Positions 10,001-19,473 of a DNA stretch of 64,000 bases are shown one piece after another. The stretch comes from Anaerobiospirillum sp. NML120449 (GTDB lineage Bacteria > Pseudomonadota > Gammaproteobacteria > Enterobacterales > Succinivibrionaceae): positions 62,001 through 126,000 of the forward strand of contig NZ_JALKIL010000005.1 of NCBI RefSeq assembly GCF_023051105.1. The letters run 5' to 3'. Below the pieces are notes generated by a model. It had not been told where the DNA came from and searched no databases. It saw nothing but the letters and a program-made list of their open reading frames with translations. Position numbers and translations under genes: made by a program. Every line of letters begins with the position of its first letter. The first letter of the stretch is position 1.

Positions 10001-10693
10001 TGCTGTTCTGGTGTGCCTGTCATCAACAGACGCCGCTACAGTCATACGCCTTGAAGCTCAGGCACGCATCCACACGTGCCACATCCACACGTACCGCAGC
10101 CACAAGGCCGCCCCACATCATGATCCTGGGAAGCTGCCAGCACCAGGCTGCAGACTGATTTAAGAGGTCATATGCCCAGGCTGCACGATATGCCAGTGGC
10201 TCTACAGCATAATCTCCAGCTCAGCAAAGAGGCTGCGTTGTGCCAGTGCCTGCAGCGTCTCTGCCCACGAGGCCCCAGGCAGGGTTCTTAAGCCCTGTGC
10301 TCAGGCCTGCTTTGCCCTGCATCAACTCATGCAGGTAGCTTAACGAAGCTGGTCATGCCGATGGCACTGGTGCTTTAGGCGCCTCGACAAGTTGCATGGT
10401 GGTCATGGTCCAGCAGATTGCAGCCGGAAGTCAGGACACCAGCCATAATGTGCCTGCAAGGCCTTATCTGGCCCTGCTTGAGTGCAGGATGCGCGGCGAC
10501 GCAGCAGCTGGCTCACGTGCCATTGCGGCGCTGGCCTGGTGCTGCCTTGGGCTGCGCAGCCCAGGGCTGGCTGCCTTGCCGGGCAGGCAGCCTGGCTTGC
10601 TGATGTGGGGCTTGGAGTGGGCTCGCTTGTGATGATTTAAGAGTTTTCCGGTCAGAGAAAAAGGTACATTGTTCAGGAAACAGGAGAAGCAAA
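7094..10693. other. Gene-free spacer, 3.6 kb
   Basis: The longest gap in the window. Short frames on both strands overlap each other, lack ribosome sites and have repetitive composition, so none is called. It includes the sigma-54-like site at 7877-7892. Degenerate repeats seen are GCCACGCCATTCC-like words at 8180-8260, CACTGCCCGG doubled near 8530-8550, and GCTGTGG/CACAGG words at 7690-7745. AT-rich islands at 7900-8000 and 8895-9070 stand out from the GC-rich background; the second could hold a promoter, but the next plus-strand gene is 1.6 kb away. The final stretch 10480-10620 is CTGC-rich. Confidence 0.5.
7877..7892 (-). promoter_or_regulatory. Sigma-54-like promoter, probably for flagellin copy 2
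   Basis: Minus-strand CTGGCAAAGGCCTTGC has GG-N10-GC and matches TGGCA-N6-TTGC. It shares TGGCAAAG, CTTGC and an upstream TGACA with the site before flagellin copy 1, supporting a common origin. It is 784 bases from the ATG of copy 2 with no gene between. Confidence 0.55.
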
Positions 10694-12997
10694 TTGACCC
10701 AACAAATCAACGGTATTAACTGGGGGATGTCCTACGAGAACCGTACCCCGGCAAACAAGATTTGCAATATGATTCTGCTCTACGGCTATGTTACCAATCC
10801 CATGCTGGTAGAGACCTTTAACCTGACCTTACAGACCGTTACCTGCTATACCCAGCAGCTGCGCCAGAACCGCATCATTGTTCCTGGCGGCAAAGCTCCC
10901 TCCACCGGAGGCAAGCCTCCTACCAAGTACATCCTCAATAAAGACTATACCCATTCTCTTGGTATAGACATCACTGACCATACCCTGACCTTTGTTCTCA
11001 TGGACTTCATGTGCAATGTGATTGCCAGTGAAGAGCAGAGCTTCCCTTTCAGCTACTCACGTGAATACTTCATGGAAGTAGCCCGCCGTGCCCGTGACTT
11101 TGTTGAATCTCAACCAGGTTCGGTAGACCTGCTCAATGAATATGTAGGTGTATCGGTACCGGGTATTATTTCAGGCAATGTGGTCAGCCGCTCCCATATT
11201 CTGGGTCTTCAGGCAGCAGACTTCTCTGCTCTGGGCCGCTGCCTCAATGCCCGCATCATTCTGGTCAATGACTCCAACTCCGGTGCACTTTCTGAGGCCT
11301 ATGCTACCAAGGAACGCAACTTCATCTACCTGTCTTTATCGCACACTGTAGGCGGCGGCATTGTGGCCAGCGGCTTTTTAATGCAGGGCAAGAACAACCG
11401 CTCCGGTGAAGTTGGCCACATGACTCTTATCCCTATGGGACGCAGCTGCTACTGTGGCAAGGATGGCTGTGTCGATCCATACCTTTGTGAAAGCGCTCTT
11501 CTGGGTAATGAGTTTGAGACTCTCGATGAGTTCTTTACCTGTATTTATGAGGGTCCTTCCTATACCGACAGATCCATGCAGTCCCGCTACATCAGGGCTG
11601 AAAAGAGACTGCAAAGCTACCTCAAGTATCTGGGCATGATCCTTGATAATCTGTCCATGCTCTGCGATACCCCTATTATTCTGGGAGGCACAGTAGGCCC
11701 TTATCTCAAGCCATATCTTACTGAGATTAACACCCGTGCCCGCAAGCGCTCCTTATTTTCCGATGTGGCCCCTGTTGCCAGCGGTTCCATTGAGAGCACT
11801 CCGGCTGCCTTCGGTGCTGCCCTGATCTGCGTTACCCAGACCATTGCCAACTTCCAGATGGAGGCGGAAACCGCAGGTCCAGGCCCTGGCACCAGTCCAA
11901 TGCGCTCACCAAACTACGGCTTTGACGGATCCTTTGGCGTATCTGATGACCGTGGTACCAGAAGCGAACAGCACTCTGAAAAAGCAGGAACCGCCCGTAA
12001 CCGTAACAGTCGTACCACAGCAGGTGCAGGACGAACAGACTCTGCAGGCGCCTCGGTCAGTCCAGAACATGCAGACTCAGCTGCAGCAAGAACTGCAGGT
12101 TCCAGCCTGTCAGCCGCGAATCCATCTGAATCAGGATTAGCCAGGACCAGTGGCGCTGCTGCCACTGGAGCCTCAGGTGCGACTGGCGCGACTGGTGCCA
12201 CTGGCGCGACTGAAGGTACTGCTGCCAAGGCTGCAGAGGATACAGCCTCTTCAGCAAAGTCATCTGGAACTGGCAAAAGCCGCTCTAAAAGCACTCCCAG
12301 GCAAAGCACCGTAGAGCTCTTATCAGCAAGAGAGCAGAAGCCACCACGGAAAAACAGTGGGACTGATCCTGCAAGTAATAGCCTGCAGTCACTCTTTGAT
12401 AATGACATAAGTCCTGATGAAAGCAGGCACTCTCTGTCTGAACTGGTGCGCGCAGCAGATATTGGCAAGAACTATTTCAAATCCAGAAAAACATCTCTGC
12501 CAGAACCTGAAAGTCAGCTCAACGGCAGTGTTGCTTTGCAAAACGAAAGACAGAGCGCCTCTGTTCCACCTGATGTCGAGTATAAGGGCACTTTTGATGC
12601 CGATGGCACAAGACGTCCTCCTACTCCGCAGGAGGTTGCAGCTCACACCATAAAGAAGGCTGACCTCAAGCGCTTCCGTGCCGAAGTTGCCAGTATCAAT
12701 GAGGCTCACCGTCCTGACATTGATCCTGAGGAGAACTACGACCTTGTTTCAACAGTACCGCATGGTCGCAGCAAGGGTAAGAAAAGATCCGCAAAACCAA
12801 CCGCTGCTGAAACAGAGGCTGAAAAGGCGGCCGCTCTGGCCAATTTCCGTCCACGACTCAATGACAGAGCAATACTCGAGGCTGTCTCTGCCCGAGCCCG
12901 CACTTCAAGTCGAACCAGAGCCAAAGAAGCTGCTGCTGCAGCTGCCGGTGAGCCACCTCCACCACGCCGCCGCCGTCGCCGCACCAGCACTGTCTGA
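10694..12997 (+). CDS. ROK-family transcriptional regulator/kinase-like protein with long low-complexity tail
   Basis: Likely sugar-responsive regulator of the NagC/Mlc type. Residues 10-80 look like a winged helix-turn-helix (NKICNMILLYGYVTNPMLVE...), followed by a ROK sugar-kinase-like domain: phosphate-binding SLGIDITDHTL, VNDSNSGALSE with the catalytic-type Asp, TVGGGIVASG, GEVGH near 236-240, and the zinc motif C252-x-C254-G-x-x-G-C259. Normal ROK regulators end near residue 390-405; here the frame continues about 370 residues rich in Ala, Ser, Thr and Gly, with a run of GAT triplets near 495-505 and a basic end PPPPRRRRRR. The start is TTG, chosen for the CAGGAG eight bases upstream and because no ATG fits before the HTH. 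The xylitol dehydrogenase-like gene downstream is a possible target. Confidence 0.85.
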   Translation: MTQQINGINWGMSYENRTPANKICNMILLYGYVTNPMLVETFNLTLQTVTCYTQQLRQNRIIVPGGKAPSTGGKPPTKYILNKDYTHSLGIDITDHTLTFVLMDFMCNVIASEEQSFPFSYSREYFMEVARRARDFVESQPGSVDLLNEYVGVSVPGIISGNVVSRSHILGLQAADFSALGRCLNARIILVNDSNSGALSEAYATKERNFIYLSLSHTVGGGIVASGFLMQGKNNRSGEVGHMTLIPMGRSCYCGKDGCVDPYLCESALLGNEFETLDEFFTCIYEGPSYTDRSMQSRYIRAEKRLQSYLKYLGMILDNLSMLCDTPIILGGTVGPYLKPYLTEINTRARKRSLFSDVAPVASGSIESTPAAFGAALICVTQTIANFQMEAETAGPGPGTSPMRSPNYGFDGSFGVSDDRGTRSEQHSEKAGTARNRNSRTTAGAGRTDSAGASVSPEHADSAAARTAGSSLSAANPSESGLARTSGAAATGASGATGATGATGATEGTAAKAAEDTASSAKSSGTGKSRSKSTPRQSTVELLSAREQKPPRKNSGTDPASNSLQSLFDNDISPDESRHSLSELVRAADIGKNYFKSRKTSLPEPESQLNGSVALQNERQSASVPPDVEYKGTFDADGTRRPPTPQEVAAHTIKKADLKRFRAEVASINEAHRPDIDPEENYDLVSTVPHGRSKGKKRSAKPTAAETEAEKAAALANFRPRLNDRAILEAVSARARTSSRTRAKEAAAAAAGEPPPPRRRRRRTSTV

Positions 12998-13105
12998 ACT
13001 ACGGTGTGACAGCACGGCGCTCACGTGCAGAGCTCCCAGCCTGTGATACAGCACGCTGCACATACCGAGCATGGAGCGCACGCGGCGCTGCTCATGTTGC
13101 TCATG

Positions 13106-13189
13106 CTGCGCTGCCGCGCTTGCTGCTCATGCCCCGTATGTGACCTGCTGCGCTGCCGCGCTTGCTGCTCATGCCCCGTATGTGACCTG
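13106..13189. repeat. 42-bp direct repeat, two copies
   Basis: GCTGCCGCGCTTGCTGCTC followed by ATGCCCCGTATGTGACC occurs twice with the starts 42 bases apart and almost no differences, so the duplication is recent. It lies just after the ROK gene. Frames across it are open on both strands because the period is a multiple of three, which explains short spurious ORFs there. Confidence 0.85.
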
Positions 13190-13254
13190 CTGCGCAGCAC
13201 TGTACTGCATTGCGCAACATTGCATGGCAATGAACAGTCAAAACCTCATTTCCA

Positions 13255-13285
13255 ACGGGCCCTCAGGGCCCGTCTTCATTTCAGG
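13255..13285 (+). terminator. Possible terminator after the ROK gene
   Basis: ACGGGCCC, loop TCA, GGGCCCGT, followed by CTTCATTTC: a perfect 8-bp stem but a weak T-tract, about 260 bases past the ROK stop. Confidence 0.45.
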
Positions 13286-13929
13286 ACTCCATAATCCTGC
13301 GCCTGTTAACTGGTTTCTCCACCAGCCTGTCACAGGGCTGCAGCTCCTCCAGAATCAACAGCTCCTCCCGCCTGCCATCTGACCATGCTGCGTATCCTGC
13401 AGATGCATCCCGAACCGGGCATCAGCCATATGCCATCCCGGCTCCGTCATATAACCATCGGCACAGTATGTGACACGTCAGTGGCTGGTCAGTTGCCCCG
13501 CCAGCTGCATGGCCCTTACAGGTGCTAAGGTACTAACAGAACTGCATACGTTTCGTCGTGCCCTCTTTGCCATACCAGGCCCAATCAAGATTCGCCTCAC
13601 CTCATGACCATGAGCATTTCAATGAAGGCTGCATGCGCACGCAACCTCACCACCACCAACAGCCGCAATAAGCAATCAGGCTCATCGGCAGCAGACTGAA
13701 TCAGAATGCGGGCCCGGGCATCATTGAGCTGTTTCCTGACTCTGTCATGGATATTGGCCTTGCCGTCACTCATGCTCTGGTCAGTACCGCTGCGTGCTGG
13801 TCATTCGAACCAGTCATAGCATTCAGAGCAGCAAGACCAGTCAGCCTCATCTGCCCATGCAGGAAACGCAGGACAGCTGAAAGACAGTCTGACTGTAGTT
13901 TTGTCAGTCTTAAGCGCTGTGATTTATCC

Positions 13930-13955
13930 ACTTAACCATATTTTCATGATTAAGT
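13930..13955. promoter_or_regulatory. Operator-like inverted repeat, distal copy
   Basis: ACTTAA, 14 bases, TTAAGT. The same arms flank 13 bases at 14223-14247, next to the dehydrogenase promoter. Two matching palindromes about 290 bp apart would suit a looping repressor; the ROK protein encoded upstream is the nearest candidate. The protein link is inference. Confidence 0.45.
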
Positions 13956-14214
13956 TCAGAAAATCGCCATAAAGCCATGCAAAGCAAGTCACTTACAGAC
14001 TCTTGAAGAGCTGTGACTGCCTTAAACATGGCAAATGCAAATGAGAAAAGCTGCAAAATTCGCCTGACTGTCTGCGTGCACTCAGTGTTGGCGTCTACTT
14101 TCTGAGAACAGCAAGAGCATGTAATGGATGGCTTATAAATACCTGTAATCTGTCATTTTGACCTGTCTTCAGATTTTTTACTGAACAGGCTGATCTTTTT
14201 ATTAAAATCGATCC

Positions 14215-14247
14215 TATAATGCACTTAATCTATATTTCTGATTAAGT
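14215..14247 (+). promoter_or_regulatory. -10 box and operator-like palindrome of the polyol dehydrogenase
   Basis: A perfect TATAAT at 14215-14220 is followed at once by ACTTAATC, nine bases, GATTAAGT (14223-14247), which would cover the transcription start. No good -35 box is seen, suggesting an activator or an extended contact. The overlap of palindrome and start site is the classical arrangement for repression. Confidence 0.55.
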
Positions 14248-14343
14248 TGTCAGGAGGCCAGTACCGCTTTTACCGCTGCGCTTGCACAGATGCGGGCATG
14301 GTCATGTAAGGCTGTTCTGGCCGGTTATATCGAAGGTTTTGCT

Positions 14344-15387
14344 ATGAAGGCTGTTACTTTACTTGAGAAGGGCAAGATTGCCATTAAGGACGATTACAAT
14401 CCAGAACGTAAGCTTGGCGAGCAAGATGTGGAGATCAGGCTTATGGCCTGTGGTGTGTGCGGATCTGACGTGCACTACTACACTCATGGCCGTATTGGCC
14501 CTTACGTGGTGGAAAAGCCTATGGTGCTGGGTCATGAGGCCTCAGGTCAGATCGTTCGTGTGGGTAGCGGCGTTACCCATCTAAAGGTCGGTGACCGTGT
14601 CTGCATGGAGCCTGGTATTCCACGCTTTGATTCAGCTGAGACTCTGGCAGGATGTTATAACCTCGATCCTGAGCTTACTTTCTTTGCTACCCCTCCAATT
14701 GACGGCTGTCTGTGCGAAACCATCATTCACCCGGCTGCATTTACCTTCAAACTTCCAGATGAAGTCAGCTATTACGAGGGTGCCATGGTAGAGCCGGTAG
14801 CTATCGGCATGCAGTCAGCAACAAAGGCTGGTATCAGGCCTGGTGACATTGCCCTGGTATATGGGGCCGGCACTATTGGTATTGTTACCGCCCTGTGTGC
14901 TCTGGCCGGTGGCTGCTCAGATGTCATAATAGTAGACATGGTAGACTCCAAGCTTGAGGTAGCAGCCTCCTATAAGAATATCCACGCTGTTAATGCCCGC
15001 ACCGGCGATCTTAAGGCTGTGGTTGATGACCTCACCGGTGGTGCCGGCTGTGACGTAGTCTTTGAGTGCTCAGGCGCTGGTGCTGTAGTAACAGGCATAT
15101 GTGAGCATGTTAAGGCCAATGGCACTGTAGTGCTTACCGGCATCCCTCTGGAGCTGCCTCCCTTTGATATTGCAGCAGCACAGGCCAAAGAGGTCACTTT
15201 CAAGACCGTTTTCCGCTATGCCAACATGTTCCCCCGCACTATCCGCCTGATCCGCAGCGGCGCTCTGGACATCAAGCGCCTGATTTCAAAGGTCTTTGAG
15301 TTCAACGATGCCGTTGCCGCCTTTGAACGCGCTGCCTCCGGCACCGCAGGCGACGTCAAGATCATGATTGACTGCTCAAAAATCTAA
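14344..15387 (+). CDS. Zinc-dependent polyol dehydrogenase (xylitol/sorbitol dehydrogenase-like)
   Basis: Cytoplasmic medium-chain dehydrogenase that probably oxidises a sugar alcohol (xylitol to xylulose or sorbitol to fructose) with NAD+. 347 residues. Catalytic zinc ligands by family comparison are C39 in [11 protein letters not shown]64-E65 in LGHEA and E150 in MVEP. The Rossmann motif GAGTIG is at 174-179, and strand 2 ends in an Asp (IIVD), which favours NAD over NADP. The four cysteines of the structural zinc lobe are absent; the loop has GIPRFDSAE and GCYNLDPE, as in the bacterial xylitol dehydrogenase branch. The ATG at 14344 is preferred over an in-frame ATG 54 bases upstream because GAAGG lies seven bases before it and the fold begins there. 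The MFS gene downstream may import its substrate or a related compound. Confidence 0.88.
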   Translation: MKAVTLLEKGKIAIKDDYNPERKLGEQDVEIRLMACGVCGSDVHYYTHGRIGPYVVEKPMVLGHEASGQIVRVGSGVTHLKVGDRVCMEPGIPRFDSAETLAGCYNLDPELTFFATPPIDGCLCETIIHPAAFTFKLPDEVSYYEGAMVEPVAIGMQSATKAGIRPGDIALVYGAGTIGIVTALCALAGGCSDVIIVDMVDSKLEVAASYKNIHAVNARTGDLKAVVDDLTGGAGCDVVFECSGAGAVVTGICEHVKANGTVVLTGIPLELPPFDIAAAQAKEVTFKTVFRYANMFPRTIRLIRSGALDIKRLISKVFEFNDAVAAFERAASGTAGDVKIMIDCSKI

Positions 15388-15851
15388 AACCACAAACAAT
15401 AATTCATACCGATCACGAACTCAGCAGCACCAAACTGTCGTCCTGGTGACCTGACAACCAGTCAGCCCTGTCCAAAACGATAAGGTGCGCCCTGACGCAG
15501 CCGTCAAGACTGTTTGCCATACAGCCAGCACCTGCCTGGCTGTTGTCCTCCCGCACCTCACTGCAGCCGTCAGACAAGTGCGGAGAGTGCACAATAAGAT
15601 GAGCAGCGGTACTGCAAAGAGAGGACAACAATGCGCCCAGTAGGGCACCAGTGCAGCCTGCATGACTGCTGGTATGGCTCTTTGATGGTGATTAGAGTAC
15701 TGATGAGGGGATAGGCCGCTTTTACTCCAGAAAAATATTTGTCTGGCAGGCCTTTATCCTGGCGACAAATTGTGCGTTTTTGGCTAATATTGCTGGACTT
15801 TTTGACTATTAATTGCTGATTTCAGTACTTATTCATCAGGAGACCGGGAGT
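15388..15851. other. Spacer before the MFS gene
   Basis: No gene. The first 300 bases are GC-rich; the last 120 are AT-rich and may hold the MFS promoter, but no clear -35/-10 pair is seen. No terminator is visible after the dehydrogenase, so read-through into the MFS gene is possible. Confidence 0.4.
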
Positions 15852-17000
15852 ATGGCAGAACGCCGCTTTCGTTTTATTGTCCTTTCACTCTTTTTCTTCT
15901 TTCTATTTGTAGGCATTATCTACAGCCAGATCACCTCCCGTATGCCGGCCATCAAGGAAATCTCAGGAGTTGATGAGTCCGGACTGGGCCTTGCCCTGTC
16001 CTCATTGGGTGCAGGTTCACTCTTTGGCTTTGCCACAATTCCAGTACTTATCAAGAAACTGTCCTCACGTACCATGCTGCGTGGCGGAGCTTTTGGTGTA
16101 CTGGTGCTCTTCCTGCTTACCCCTTTTGTTTATGACCTTGTAAGCCTCTGTCTGCTTTTTGCCCTGCTGGGACTGTCCTTTGCCTACTTTGAAATAGCCA
16201 TCAACAATCAGATTATCAATCTTGAGCTGCTCTCTGGCGGACACTACATGCTCAGGATGCATGCCGGCTGGAACATTGGCGCTCTGGCAGGCTCTATCAG
16301 CGGCTCTATCTTTGCCTGGTATGTTCCTGGTCTTGCTACCAACTTCCTGTCACTGGGCATACTCTTTATCATTCCCGTGCTGCTGGCCGCTCGCTTTTTG
16401 CTTGAGGATGTTGCTCCTGAGGGAATGGAAGAGAAGAAGGGCTTTGGCAAAGTCCCTCTGGCAGTGATTTTCTGCGGTCTTTTTGCCATGTGTGCCTATA
16501 CAGTAGAGGGCTCTATTGCCGAGTGGGGCGGTCTGGTAATGGTACAGGAAAAGGAATCCAGCGAGAGCCTTGCAGCTCTGGTCTACGGGTCCTACTCTCT
16601 GGTAACTGCCATTACCCGTCTGTGCTCAGACAAGATACGTAACACCATAGGTGACTTTCGTATCATTCTCTTTGGCGGCATCCTGGCCTTTATTGGCATG
16701 AGCCTGGTTATCTTCACCCACTCACCATATCTGACTCTTACAGGCTATGGCATGTGCGGTATCGGCCTTGCTCCGCTGGTTCCTATTATCTTAAGCCGCG
16801 TTGGTCACAGAGATGATATCCACCCTTCAGCAGCCACTACCATTGTCTCGCTCTTTGGTTACGGCGGCATTCTGGTGATTCCACCATCCCTGGGTTTCCT
16901 TGCTCAGCAGTTTGGCCTTATTAACGCCCTTTTCCTGCCGCTTGCGCTCGTCACTACAGTGATTTTCGCCTCCTTCGTCATCCGCCGCATGCGTGCCTGA
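15852..17000 (+). CDS. Major facilitator superfamily transporter, YbjJ-like
   Basis: Inner-membrane secondary transporter with 12 predicted helices in 382 residues. The start MAERRFRFIVLSLFFFFLFVG begins with the first helix, and the RMPAIKE segment and the halves joined by a charged loop near 205-215 (EGMEEKKGF) match the YbjJ/FucP-like branch. The ATG at 15852 is chosen because AGGAG lies nine bases upstream; an ATG 39 bases earlier has no ribosome site. Substrate unknown; position 465 bases after a polyol dehydrogenase suggests sugars or polyols, which is inference. It ends at a strong terminator. Confidence 0.88.
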   Translation: MAERRFRFIVLSLFFFFLFVGIIYSQITSRMPAIKEISGVDESGLGLALSSLGAGSLFGFATIPVLIKKLSSRTMLRGGAFGVLVLFLLTPFVYDLVSLCLLFALLGLSFAYFEIAINNQIINLELLSGGHYMLRMHAGWNIGALAGSISGSIFAWYVPGLATNFLSLGILFIIPVLLAARFLLEDVAPEGMEEKKGFGKVPLAVIFCGLFAMCAYTVEGSIAEWGGLVMVQEKESSESLAALVYGSYSLVTAITRLCSDKIRNTIGDFRIILFGGILAFIGMSLVIFTHSPYLTLTGYGMCGIGLAPLVPIILSRVGHRDDIHPSAATTIVSLFGYGGILVIPPSLGFLAQQFGLINALFLPLALVTTVIFASFVIRRMRA

Positions 17001-17445
17001 TCCAGGCAGACCGCCAGCCAGTCCTGCCTGACTTCAGTCAGACAAGCTGGACGGCTTACCTCCGTACTGCATCCTGACGTCCGGTAGACCTGCACAACAC
17101 TGGAAGCCCCGGTACAGCACGGGCACCTTCCATAAAAAAACCGTCGCACTTCGCGGCGGTTTTTTTGCTTTTGGGGCCTGCTAATGCATTAGGGCTATGA
17201 CTTGAAGCGGTGGAGAGGGCATTGATTCCTGCAGAGAGGATATTGATTCCTGCATGAAGACAGTGTGGCATTAAGCCTGCGGCGCCATGCACTCTGTGTT
17301 TCACACAGCATCAGATTCATGCAACAAGCAAGAGACTAAAAGATCTGTCTGCTCAGAGATGCATGACCGATCCCGGCATGTACAAGGTATCGTGCTGCAA
17401 TATGCTAATTAATTTGTTTTGTAACTTATTTCTTGTTTCAGGCAC
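17001..17445. other. Spacer between convergent MFS and flagellin genes
   Basis: No gene. Contains the bidirectional terminator at 17134-17167 and a short doubled phrase, GATTCCTGCA, near 17224-17255. Confidence 0.5.
17134..17167 (+). terminator. Bidirectional rho-independent terminator after MFS gene
   Basis: AAAAAAACCGTCGC, loop ACTTC, GCGGCGG then TTTTTTT. It has an A-run on one side and a T-run on the other, so it can work in both directions. Confidence 0.9.
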
Positions 17446-17475
17446 AAAAAAGCCCGAACATTATGTCCGGGCTAT
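17446..17475 (-). terminator. Terminator of flagellin copy 3
   Basis: Minus strand AGCCCGGACAT paired with TGTTCGGGCT (one mismatch) followed by TTTTT, about 36 bases after the flagellin stop. The stem is almost the same as the one at 19968-19989. Confidence 0.85.
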
Positions 17476-17508
17476 TTTATAAATACTTTCTAAAATAATA
17501 TAGTGCTA

Positions 17509-18459
17509 TTAGCCGAGCAGGGAAAGACCAAGCTGAGGGCGTGTATTAGCCTGCATCAGCATGGAAGTAGCAGCCTGCTGAATAATAGACTGCTGGGACA
17601 GATTGGCGGACTCTTCGGCGAAGTCTGCGTCACGAATGCGGCTACGGGCGTCAGCCTGATTGGCAGAAACGTTAGCCTGGTTACGTATGGAAGACTCCAG
17701 TCTGTTCTGTATTGCACCTAGTCCAGCACGCTGACTGTCAACATGACCGATCATCTTGTCCATAAGTGTAATCACGTTGCTAATCTTGGTAGCGTCATTA
17801 AAAAGCAGACCAGTAGCAGCATTACCCTGAATGTCCAGAACCTGGTCCTTAGCAATACCACCCTGACCGCCAATAGCGCCTGACTCTTCAGCGATCTTGG
17901 TGAACTTGAAGTTGGCAACATCAAAATCAATGGTATCGCCCTTATTGGCACCCACCTGGAGAGTCATACGGGCAACCTTGTTCTGACCAGCAGCTGCACC
18001 CTGACCATAAATAGTGTCGCTCTTACCGTTTCCGTCTACACCATCCAGTACCTTCTTGCCGGCAAAGGTAGTCTGAGTTGCAATACGGTTAATCTCGCTG
18101 AACAGAGCATCAGCCTCTTTCTTTAATGCAGCACGGTCATCAGCAGTGTTTGTACCATTAGCTGCCTGAACAGCCAGAGTACGGATCTTCTGCAGCATAC
18201 CGGAGGTCTCATCAAGAGCACCTTCGATGGTCTGAGCAAGAGCAATACCGTCGCTTGCATTACGATTACCCTGGTTCAGGCCGTTCACCTGAGTGGTCAG
18301 TCTGCTGGAGATCTGAAGGCCGGCAGCATCGTCCTTTGCGCTGTTAATTCTTAGACCTGAAGAGAGTCTTTGGTACGTGGTAGTCAGCTGATTCTGAACG
18401 TTATTCAGATATCTACGGCCGTTTAATGAGCTTACATTGGTATTTACGTATACTGCCAT
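17509..18459 (-). CDS. fliC: Flagellin (copy 3)
   Basis: Filament subunit of 316 residues, second flagellin subfamily of the window (start [18 protein letters not shown], end [12 protein letters not shown]). N-terminal D0/D1 with [18 protein letters not shown] and C-terminal [19 protein letters not shown] are complete; the variable middle is about residues 145-225. It is nearly the same as copy 4 except for this middle part. AAAGGA lies before the ATG. It starts 66 bases after the stop of copy 4 with no promoter or terminator seen between, so the two are probably co-transcribed, with copy 4 first. Confidence 0.95.
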   Translation of the reverse strand: MAVYVNTNVSSLNGRRYLNNVQNQLTTTYQRLSSGLRINSAKDDAAGLQISSRLTTQVNGLNQGNRNASDGIALAQTIEGALDETSGMLQKIRTLAVQAANGTNTADDRAALKKEADALFSEINRIATQTTFAGKKVLDGVDGNGKSDTIYGQGAAAGQNKVARMTLQVGANKGDTIDFDVANFKFTKIAEESGAIGGQGGIAKDQVLDIQGNAATGLLFNDATKISNVITLMDKMIGHVDSQRAGLGAIQNRLESSIRNQANVSANQADARSRIRDADFAEESANLSQQSIIQQAATSMLMQANTRPQLGLSLLG

Positions 18460-18525
18460 TTCTAAATCCTTTTAGAGAGTACCTATGTACTTGTCCCGAC
18501 ATTCTTAAATGACGGTATATGTAGA

Positions 18526-19473
18526 TTAGCCGAGCAGGGAAAGACCAAGCTGAGGACGGGTATTAGCCTGCATCAGCATGGAAGTAGCAGCCTGCTGAAT
18601 AATAGACTGCTGGGACAGATTGGCGGACTCTTCGGCGAAGTCTGCGTCACGAATGCGGCTACGGGCGTCAGCCTGGTTGGCAGAAACGTTGGCCTGGTTG
18701 CGGATGGAGGACTCCAATCTGTTCTGGATTGCACCTAGTCCAGCACGCTGACTGTCAACCTGGCCAATCATTTTATCCATGAGGGTAATCAGGCTGCCAA
18801 TCTTGGTTGGATCGTCAAACTTAAGACCGGTAATACCATTATTGCCCTCAAAAACATCTCCCTTAGCAATACCGTTATTACCACCAATTGCACCAGAGTC
18901 ATCAGCGATCTTGGTGAACTTGAAATTGGCAACATCAAAATCAATGGTATCGCCCTTATTGGCACCCACTTGGAGAGTCATACGGGCAACCTTGTTATTG
19001 CCCACTGTTACACCCTCGCCGAAAATGGTTTCGCTCTTACCGTTTCCGTCTACACCATCCAGTACTTTCTTGCCGGCAAAGGTGGTCTGCTGGGCAATAC
19101 GGTTGATCTCGGTGAAGAGAGCATCAGCCTCTTTCTTTAAGGCAGCACGGTCATCGGCAGTATTAGTACCGTTGGCAGCCTGAACAGCCAGGGTACGGAT
19201 CTTCTGCAGCATGCCGGAGGTCTCATCAAGGGCACCCTCGATGGTCTGGGCCAGAGCAATACCATCTGAGGCATTGCGGTTACCCTGGTTCAGGCCGTTC
19301 ACCTGAGTGGTCAGTCTGCTGGAGATCTGAAGGCCGGCAGCATCGTCTTTGGCAGAATTAATTCTCAGACCTGAAGAGAGTCTCTGGTACGTGGTAGTCA
19401 GCTGATTCTGAACGTTATTCAGATATCTACGGCCGTTAAGCGAGCTTACATTGGTATTTACGTATACTGCCAT
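18526..19473 (-). CDS. fliC: Flagellin (copy 4)
   Basis: Filament subunit of 315 residues, near-duplicate of copy 3. Differences cluster in the central part (for example [15 protein letters not shown] against SDTIYGQGAAAGQNK in copy 3, and a shorter [14 protein letters not shown] segment). The start MAVYVNTN at 19473 is preferred over an ATG 30 bases upstream, because AAAGGA lies at proper distance and all four flagellins then begin alike. The upstream 500 bases do not contain the clear sigma-54 element seen for copies 1 and 2; a weak TGGCGA...AAGGC pattern near 19590-19610 is not convincing. Confidence 0.95.
   Translation of the reverse strand: MAVYVNTNVSSLNGRRYLNNVQNQLTTTYQRLSSGLRINSAKDDAAGLQISSRLTTQVNGLNQGNRNASDGIALAQTIEGALDETSGMLQKIRTLAVQAANGTNTADDRAALKKEADALFTEINRIAQQTTFAGKKVLDGVDGNGKSETIFGEGVTVGNNKVARMTLQVGANKGDTIDFDVANFKFTKIADDSGAIGGNNGIAKGDVFEGNNGITGLKFDDPTKIGSLITLMDKMIGQVDSQRAGLGAIQNRLESSIRNQANVSANQADARSRIRDADFAEESANLSQQSIIQQAATSMLMQANTRPQLGLSLLG

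Larger units (their letters stand above)
12998..14214. other. Spacer between ROK gene and polyol dehydrogenase
   Basis: No gene supported. Holds a 42-bp direct repeat (13106-13189), a GC-rich hairpin (13255-13273) and an inverted repeat (13930-13955), each listed separately. The last 300 bases become AT-rich toward the dehydrogenase promoter. Confidence 0.5.

Noticed and set aside
11914..12468. 184-residue minus-strand frame inside the ROK gene
   Set aside because: It is the antisense shadow of the low-complexity tail (Ala/Val/Pro-rich), opened by the GC-rich codon pattern.
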